Shown here: one piece after another, positions 54,001 to 63,000 of the stretch
Layout of the letters: every line of letters starts with the position of its first letter
Position numbering within the stretch: position 1 is the first letter of the stretch
NCBI RefSeq assembly: GCF_023101765.2
Contig: NC_064215.1
Coordinates: 4,960,001-5,024,000 of the forward strand
DNA: 64,000 nt
DNA from: Spodoptera frugiperda
Lineage: Eukaryota; Arthropoda; Insecta; Lepidoptera; Noctuidae
Reading direction: 5' to 3'
Position numbers and translations under genes: made by a program
The notes under the pieces: generated by a model
The model's input: only the letters and a program-made list of their open reading frames with translations
Database searches by the model: none
Told to the model about the DNA's origin: nothing

Positions 54001-57000
54001 GCAGAGACTCGATCTCGGCGGACTTTTGAAAATGAAAGAAATTTCGTTTAAAGCGTCTTGTGTAATCGGTTTTCATACTATTAGACATGCAAATTGAGTA
54101 TTTATTTTTAGATTCTATGACTAAATCGCTTGCAATGTAAAAATAGCATACGACTATGTCTGTAATCTAGATTTATGCATCGTTTGGTTGGTAGATAGGT
54201 GTCATTCCGTTAGATTGGCATATTAACTCCTACGCGTAATGATCAAGTTTTTGCAGCTAAACTGCAAATCACTATTCTTCAACACACGCAAGTAGAAACC
54301 GACTACCTGACACAGGTATTTTTGTATGTAAGTATTATGATGACAGTCGTCAATTTTAATTAGTTTATACGTCCAACTTATGAAAACTAAAGACGCGGGC
54401 TTTGACATCGCAATCATAATAATACGTTCGCAAATGATATTAAAACGTTTAATAATTGGAGTTCAAGTTAACCAACGAGGTAATACTGTAAAATACATGC
54501 AAATAATGAGTATCACCAAACAAATAAAATTTTCATGGAGCTTTCTTCCAGCCAATAATGTCTTTAAAACATACTCAAATAATGTAACGTTCTAATTTGT
54601 ACCGTCTATTAAGTAATTTAGAATTCATGTTAAAGTGAATATTTTGGTAACCGCTAAATGTCAAACAAAGATAATGTGAATTCACGTAACGATTCTCTAT
54701 TACTGGGAAATCGTACATTGCGATTTTTTCTAAGAATTCACTTATTTTAGCTAAGGAATAACAACTAGACACTTCGGTATGTAGATATTACTGTTAGTGT
54801 AAGTCTCATTCACAAAACCAAAGTGAGTTTGCCAATTTCAAAAATACATACATAATGTGTGAATTCGTCAAAATTGTTAAGTTTTTATAACAACTATCGT
54901 AAGACATACTAAATTACCGTGGCGACGTCAGTAGGTTGCGCGACGTCGCCTCGTCTGCGTATTCTGTTCATGATGAAGAGTCCTTCTGTGACTTTGTTAA
55001 ACAGATGACTGCTAATAAAGTCTCAACCTTACAATAAACCGCGTTCGGTGGTAGCTTTACAATCAAGGGTCCCCAATATTCTGACTGCCCTAGATCTAAG
55101 GTTTGTTCACCAAGTCGAGCAAGTTAAACACACAATCCGCTCCTAAAAATATTCTTAATGAGATTCGAACAACTTTGTCGGATGAATGACTTAGAATTCT
55201 TCGAAACAGATAATCGGAACTCACTCCCAGATGACTAAAGTGTTAAAATGAATTGTCTACCTACTTGCAAAGAATGAAAGAAGTGTCGCAAAAAAAGTGC
55301 TAAACCCGTCAGAGATTCACGTGTCATAGTCATTACTGATGCGGTTTTAGAGTTTAGTTACTTAGACTGAATCACTAGCTTGCATGAACAATACAGTCTA
55401 CTAAGCTTCGCTTGTTTCGTCTCTAGATCGAATTTATTAACCGATGTGAACCCAAAATCTTCGGATTAAGATCGAATTTTGACATTAGTTCTTTGGAGTT
55501 TCTGTCAAAAATCGAGATCTATCGAGTGATTTTGGATATTAATTTTGACCATATCGGCCTTAAACGGGAAGCTGATTTGGAATGAACAAACCAGAGGTAA
55601 AATGTGTTGTGTGCTTAGATAGCAGTGGAGTATAGGGAAAGCGGCACTCGGCACTCGGCAGAAGCCGGGACGTGCGGCTGAGGGCGGTGGGTCGGAGGCT
55701 CCGTAGGAATGCGGCCGCTCCCCCCGCATCACCCCCCACCGCCCGCCCGCCGCGCCAAACATTATTTATGGACTTTGTAAACTTTAATCACAACTTTCAG
55801 ATTCCTTTCAAACTTAGAGAAAAGCTCTCATGACACGCGAAAGCAGGAATTCGTGCTAACTGATAATTGGGGCTGAACAATTTTGAATTGCCGTCTTATT
55901 TGTACTCGACTTCAAGAAACCAGAGATTGTGGGACACCCTTTTCTACTTAATGTAATACATAATTATAATTTTGTATTGTTAGTTAGTTAGCTAATAGTA
56001 GAGCAAGTCATAAGCCGAGCCAAATAAATATATTTATTGGATTGGACATGTGATATTAATGCCTGCAGTTAGCTCGGAAAACAATTTTGGGAAAATTTCC
56101 TGTAGACCTAACGTAGTTAGTCGTATATAGAACGAAGAATTTTAATCGCCGAGAGGTAAAAATGAAAATAAACCATAATCAGATATGATGCGTGTTAAGG
56201 CGTTTTCTGGCAAGGAGGAGGTAATATAAAATCGACAAAACGGCTCTGCGTGGCCATGGAAGGAGCGAACGCCGACACATTCCCGAGGCTTGAATCGTAA
56301 ATTACGGCAGCGCGAGCGGCGCCGGCGCCGGGAGGAGAGCGCTTGTTACGATATTTGAACAAATTCCCGGCGGTGTTAATCTGCATAATAACAGCGGCGG
56401 ATACAAAGCGGTTGCCGACTCCCATTATGCGCGGGCGCCACCCCCTCCTGCGCCCGCCCCTCCGCTCTCCTCCAGGCACACTGCGCCCGAATACCTATAC
56501 GTGATTACCCACACCAACTACGGTGTTAAATCCACCGCCTTATCGCTTGCCATCGTAATGAACGATCGCTCCGACTTTTCATACGGATTATTTATGAAAA
56601 ATATCAAGTGATGGATAACGTGTAATTTAAAAAATCGGACCATGAGTAGCGTTTTAATTTACACGAACTGTTGTTCCGGTGGTTAATAATAATTACGATA
56701 CTGACACCTTCCATTGGCTTAATTGGGTAGATTAACTTTTTATGTCCCTGTCATAATTTTATTTCAGCAGTTATATTGATACAGGTGCCATTAATAAATG
56801 AGATAGGTCGCGCTAGCCAACAGTAACATTTAAGGAAAAGAGAAGAAAGTTTATTGACGTTGCAAATTTATGCGGTGCGCTACAAAAATAATTAAACAAA
56901 CGTTAGCTCGTTAAAGAAGGTGCAATTATGAGTGTAATAAGCGGGAGGGCGATAACAAAGGAAACGTCGAGTGGAGTGCTATCTCGTAGCCTCGTTACCT

Positions 57001-60000
57001 GCCATTACGCGGAGCGGCCGCCCGGCCCAACTAAATCGAACCTACACCCGCTGCACCGCGCCGCGCGCCGGCTCTCACAAAACGCTATCGCCAATCTACA
57101 GCTTAATATCAATGTGAATTCTTTTGCATTTCCGAGAGGTTTAATTAGGTCATAATATTGACTTGAACGTTATTTGTTTAAATAACATTATTTAAAAATG
57201 TTAAATGGCTTTATTTTGTAACAGATCCACGTTTATGTAATATAAAGTTTGCATTAGTATATTACATAGTCGGTAGATCCGTGTGGCGCTGTAGCTATTA
57301 GCTCTGTGATTCAACCATACATAACACCGAACTAAATAGTCATCTATTGAATCACACGGTGATTATAGACTTGTGGCTACGTTTTATTGTGATTATGAAG
57401 ACTTCGTCTCGCCAAGCTAGCAACACGAGTCTTAATAGACACAACAACGGTGAATTTCTAAAATATTCTAGGAAACTGTAACAAATGAGAATTGTTGGAA
57501 TCTTTCGAAAAGATCGGTAACGTCGCCGTCGCGTACATTAGTGAGAGGTGCCAATATTTAACAGTTATGAATATGCTCGGGAGGCACCCACGCGTCAGTA
57601 TAGACGACGCGACAAATCGCCAAGGTTGACTTCAATGATACGGCGCGCGCCGCCGGATTTTTCAGTGAAATAGTTTCATCGGGCGGTTTCGGCGGCGGTG
57701 ACGGCAACGTCTGCGCCGGCGCGCCGGTCGATGCCCCCGCGGCCACGCGATTTGGCTCCACTCGACGCAACTACTAATCAAACGACGTTGCCAATACAGT
57801 CGTTTTGCGACTCCATCGTATCCATCGACAGGCCACACACAGTAACATCTCTCCACATATCTATTCTCTTGCTTCGTGTGCTCAGCTCAAACTAAAACAT
57901 TATCTACCTGTAGAAATCAGTCAACTGAATCGTGAACAAAAACGAAAGTAAAAATTGTTTCAAACATATTTCACAAAAAGCAGTCTCGACGTTAGACGAA
58001 ACAAAGCACTAAACGTTTCATAATGGATTGGCAAAATGAACTCTAATCTATATCGCAATCCTCATGCCAAAAGGTAAGTAGGCGTGTGACGACTCATGCC
58101 AAACATTCGATGAGACGTAACGAGACAATTCTCGACGGCCTTTTCTTAAACGAAATTATATATTTATTTATAGTTCGTAAAAACTAAATGCGGTTCGGTG
58201 ACAAACACGACTAATGTAGCACCCATCGGACAGAATGCTTATTATGCGTGTTCAAATATCGATATAAATTAGAGTCAAGTTGGCGCAAGCGACTATTGTT
58301 AACGCCGAGTAGCGGGTCCGATGCACAAGCCATAGTGCAGCCGTAGACGGCTAGCTGCATCCCGCTCGCGCCCACAACTTATCAATGAAATGCCTGCGCA
58401 GCCGCCGCCGCAACGGTGCCTCGCGTTCCTTCTTCTGACGTAACAAAATGGCGGACAACAAATTTACGTAGGTACTTATCCTATTTAAGTATTTACAGAA
58501 AATTTGCTAGCAAAATTAACAATGCTTGCAATATACGCCATTAAATAAACATAATTCCCGAGAAGTACTGAATTTGAAGTGTCATGACTACGAAATTACG
58601 TTCCAAAGAACAGTTACACAACACAATAGATTATTAAGAAACGATGATGTACTAACATTGCGTTCTTGTACTACATATAGGCAGTAAATAACACATCTGA
58701 ATACTTATATCATCCACATGCTTGAAATAAGGAATTTAGTTTGAGATAATTGTAACTATGTACCTACTTATTATCAAGATTAAAGTAATTCCGTTAAATG
58801 TTAACTTTATACATAATTCGGTATTAGTAGCGCCATCTACAAATATTTTGCAGAAAGAATATACTGATCTAAAAGCAACAATCAGACTATACTCGTGGAG
58901 CCGACCAGGCTACAAAAGTAACTATAGATCACGCTAGGTGGCAGCACTGAGCTCAACCACTAAGGTTTATCGGCTGAAGTTATGCTCTTATTTAAGTAGA
59001 GGGCGCAGAAAGCAAATAATTAAATGAATCGTTTTGATATTGTGGGAATTATAAATATGGTTTTCGGTATCTGTTATATTATAAAAGACGTTTACGAAAT
59101 TGATTTGCTGGTATAGAGATTATAAGTATCTGTTAAAAGAAAAATATGTAGTTGTCAACATCTCATATTTTTAAGAGCCGGATTACTAAAAATTGTATTG
59201 ATTTTACCAAAGTTTGCGATTTAATATTAATATTTTTTTTATAGTCTCTTAACTGGTGTTTAAATTAAATTTAGCTTTGTTGTATGTACAGACGTGAAGG
59301 TCATAAAATGATAATCGACAGCCTAAACATACTGAATATACAATAAGCATACAGAGTGTCCTTGTAAGCATGGATCAAACTAAACAAGAGCAATTCTTAA
59401 CGGATAAAATGTTATGCCCAAACACGTTCAAAAAGAGAAACAATTGGGGGTTATCAACATATTTTTTAGTTATAGATATTATACAAGAGTAGAACTTTTA
59501 TCTTTTATGCAGCTAGAAAACATACTTTTACTTTCTTTTTTTAGGGAGGGAAAATCATGTAATGACTTTCCCGCCTTAAGTGAGACTAGAGATATGTCAC
59601 TCTCTTACCTAAAAGCAACACGTTTCTACTCATCCTTAGAACCGGAGCCCCGATAACCCGCTAACTCCGAAATATACTTTTACTTGACAGTATGTTTTCT
59701 ATACGACGTTCGTGAGAAAATTCACTTAATTTTCAAATGACTTTCGTGGATAACGATTAGAGAAAATTGATCACTATTAAAAAACCGGCAGTTAAAAGAT
59801 CTTTATATATATAATTCTTCTGTAAGTGTGTATGTCACTGAACTTCTCTTAAACGACTGGACCGATTTTGATGATTTTTTGTGTGTGTTCAAGGGGATTT
59901 AAGAATGGTTTAGATTCACAATTTTGTCCGCTGGACAATGCTTTTTTAATTAATTTTTAATTTATTAGTATGTAGTTGTTGATTTTGGAATGTTTTACAT

Positions 60001-63000
60001 TGGATCCGACAGACGGCGATACCATCGCAGTGTCAAATATTAATGACGTTAGATATTGTCATAACATTTGAATAATAATTTTCATCAAAATGGTCTAGAA
60101 TATTTCAGCTTAGAAAAAAGTTTAAAATTTTCAAATCAAAGACGTGTAGACAGGACAACGTCTGTCGGGTCCGCTAGAAGAGTTGGATATTTTGTATTAA
60201 AGAGTATAATGAAATTTAGCAGTATCCTGGATTTTAAATTACTAATTATTTCAGCTTTACTTAATTTGAGCAGTGCTGAGATTTAGTTAAGGGTAAAGGA
60301 AAAATATCCTTATTATTTTTGTTATTCTTGAATTATGTTTGCGATTCTAGTCTGCAGAAAACTATACTTCAAGGACCCAATATATTTTTACTTGTTTTGT
60401 CTGGCTTCTATCAATAAATTTATAGATTTATTAGGTAGTTTAGGTACTGACCTGGCTGTGTGGAATGACGCATCGTCGGACGAGCCGGCGGCGCCGAATG
60501 ACACGCCGACAGCGAGTCCTTCAGGTATATTATGAACGGTGATCGCAACCACTAGAAGCATAATACGCTTCCACTGCGATTGCCGAGCCTCAAGCGACCT
60601 CGTGACGCTGTCGCGACGGTCACCTTCGCCGTTCTCACCAACTTTCTGAAATTAACAATAATATTTTTATCAACACGAGAACAATAATGCCCCAAAACAT
60701 ATCACCACACAATTCCACGGAAGACGTCGTAAACATTATTTATTACGAGTAAAGTTTAATTAATAATATAATATTTTTATCATTACAAGTGTTGATTTTC
60801 ACACTATTGTTAAAAAACTGTGTGAACATCGAAAAACTACAGCAACATACTCACAACATACTGGCTATTTTTAAAGAAAAACGAAAAGTGGACCTGCTCT
60901 AGGTACTTCCTATACAACTACATTTGCATATTCTACATATTATACGACCTACGTGTTACGAGATGTGCGCTACGAACCACGCGCTACGTACAACGAGCTA
61001 CAAATAATGCGCTACGCTACGAATTATGCGCTACGGACAACGCGGTTCGAGACACGTGCTACGTGAATCGTGCTACAACCTATGCGCTACGTACTACGAA
61101 CTGTGCACTACGTGCTACGAACTGCGCACTACGTACTACGTGCTACGAACTAAGCACTACGTGCTACGAACTGTGCACTACGTACTACGTGCTACGAACT
61201 AAGCACCACGTGCTACGAACTGTGCACTACGTACTACGTGCTACGAACTACGCACCTCGTGTTACGCGCAATTCGTGAAATAAATGTGCAATAACAAAAT
61301 AAAGCAGCAATATTTGAAACCTCATTGGTGAAAACTTAACGTAGATGTTTCGTTTGTATCCTTAGGATGAAGTATTTTAGCATACATAATACTCGGAAAC
61401 AATAGAGAGACAACCTAAAATAAGCAAACTGGTGGAAAATGTGATCCATTCAGTTCCGCCTTTCCTCTGCATCTATAACAATGAATATCACGAGAACCAC
61501 CAATATACTGACCACAATCTTTTATGCTATCCTTTAATCACTTCGTTCGATCAACTTCGTATGATTTCTAAAAGGACAACGATGGGATTTTCTTACTTGT
61601 TATCTCGTGCTTGACTGATAAATTATTAGACAATATATTTTTTAAATTCAGTATAAAGCATTTGTTGTAGGTAAAAATTGTGATTGTGATAAATGTTAAT
61701 GATAATAAAATGGTTGACCTTTTTACCGTTAGATGATGAATACATTTCTAAAATTCCAACAGCGCTAGGTGTATCTATAGGGCAAGAGGTTCTTATTATT
61801 AAAAATGTGTTACCGGATTTACTGATCATTCGCAAGCGCCAATTAATTGGACAAACTAGTTTTTATTGATATATTAATACAATTCGGATATTTATTATTA
61901 TATGCAGATTTAGTCTAACATTTGAATATTTGCTATTCAAACTTAAATCTAAAGGACCTTGCAGTGCGAAGGTTTTCCTTGTAACTGCTAAGTTCGGCTA
62001 TAGTAAATGCCGAATTACTACTAAGATTTTCAAGATATTTGATCTGTTAGAATCATCTTTGTAGACTTTTTCATATCGGAAAGTTTACCAAAATAGGTAT
62101 AAAAACTTCATAGAGAAATAAGAAGGAAAATGTTTCACGAGCTGTGACAATAATTTAACCTGTTTATAGAGAATGGAGACCAACGAGGAAAAGTATTTTC
62201 AAAAATTCTGTCACCAACTAGTACTGGTAAGGTTGCACGCAGTCATCGTTTACACCAATATTTTATTGAGGAAAACGATAGGTTTACAAGAAAATAACGA
62301 AGTTGGTCGAAACTCGTTCAATCACGACCTATTTGCACTTCGTTATAACTGACTGATGTTTAATCCATTAAACGCAAAATGTATATACAATTATGATAAT
62401 AACTGCGTCAACATGTGAAAAGAAGCAACTATACTAAATTACCTTAATTACCAGTTATCAAAAAAATAATATTCTAGGCGAAAATATAACCCATCAATAG
62501 GTATTTTACTATAGAGGAATCACGATACTCACGATAAGCTTACAGAAAATACAAGTTGTTGCTTCTAAAATCTACTGCATAAATGTTACTTCGTATCTCA
62601 TTATTTAATGTGATGTGGACTTGCCAGCCTCCAAACTGCATGACCTACAGTTTCCGTATTTAAATTAGAAGACATTAGATGCTACTTCATTCGCTATAAA
62701 ATTTAGTCCAAATAAATATTTTTTTCTCAGGTTAAAAATATAGTCACGTCTTATTGCAATTTCGTCTGACCTTTTTGACTTAATTCACCTACAGACAGAT
62801 ATCAATTTATCTAAACTTTCGCATTTATATTAAGTAGGCATTGGTCGATCACATTGCATACAAAATTCTGTAGGTTTTTATACTTTATGTTTTATCAAAA
62901 AATCATCTAATGACTTCTCCCGTCTTGGGTGAGCCGAGAAGGAATGTCAGACTATTACTGACTAAAAACTGTTTCTACTCCTGCTTCGGCTGGTACCCCG

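Larger units (their letters stand above)
42742..60451 (-). other. ZIP11 intron B-C (17.7 kb)
   Basis: A very long GT/AG intron between the two metal-site exons. GC patches lie near 45.1-45.3, 46.1, 49.1, 52.9-53.0, 55.65-55.75, 56.25-56.47, 57.0, 57.7 and 58.3-58.4 kb. A SINE-like copy (59.5 kb) and a Helitron (59.8 kb) sit near its 5' end. A minus-strand GAG|GTAAGT donor at 43429/43428 might mark a cryptic or cassette exon, but its frame does not fit the flanking phases convincingly. No named gene was seen inside. Confidence 0.85.

Noticed and set aside
61063..61278. 71-codon frame of repeating Thr/Cys/Leu words
   Set aside because: It is the translation of the 49-bp tandem array and has no independent support.
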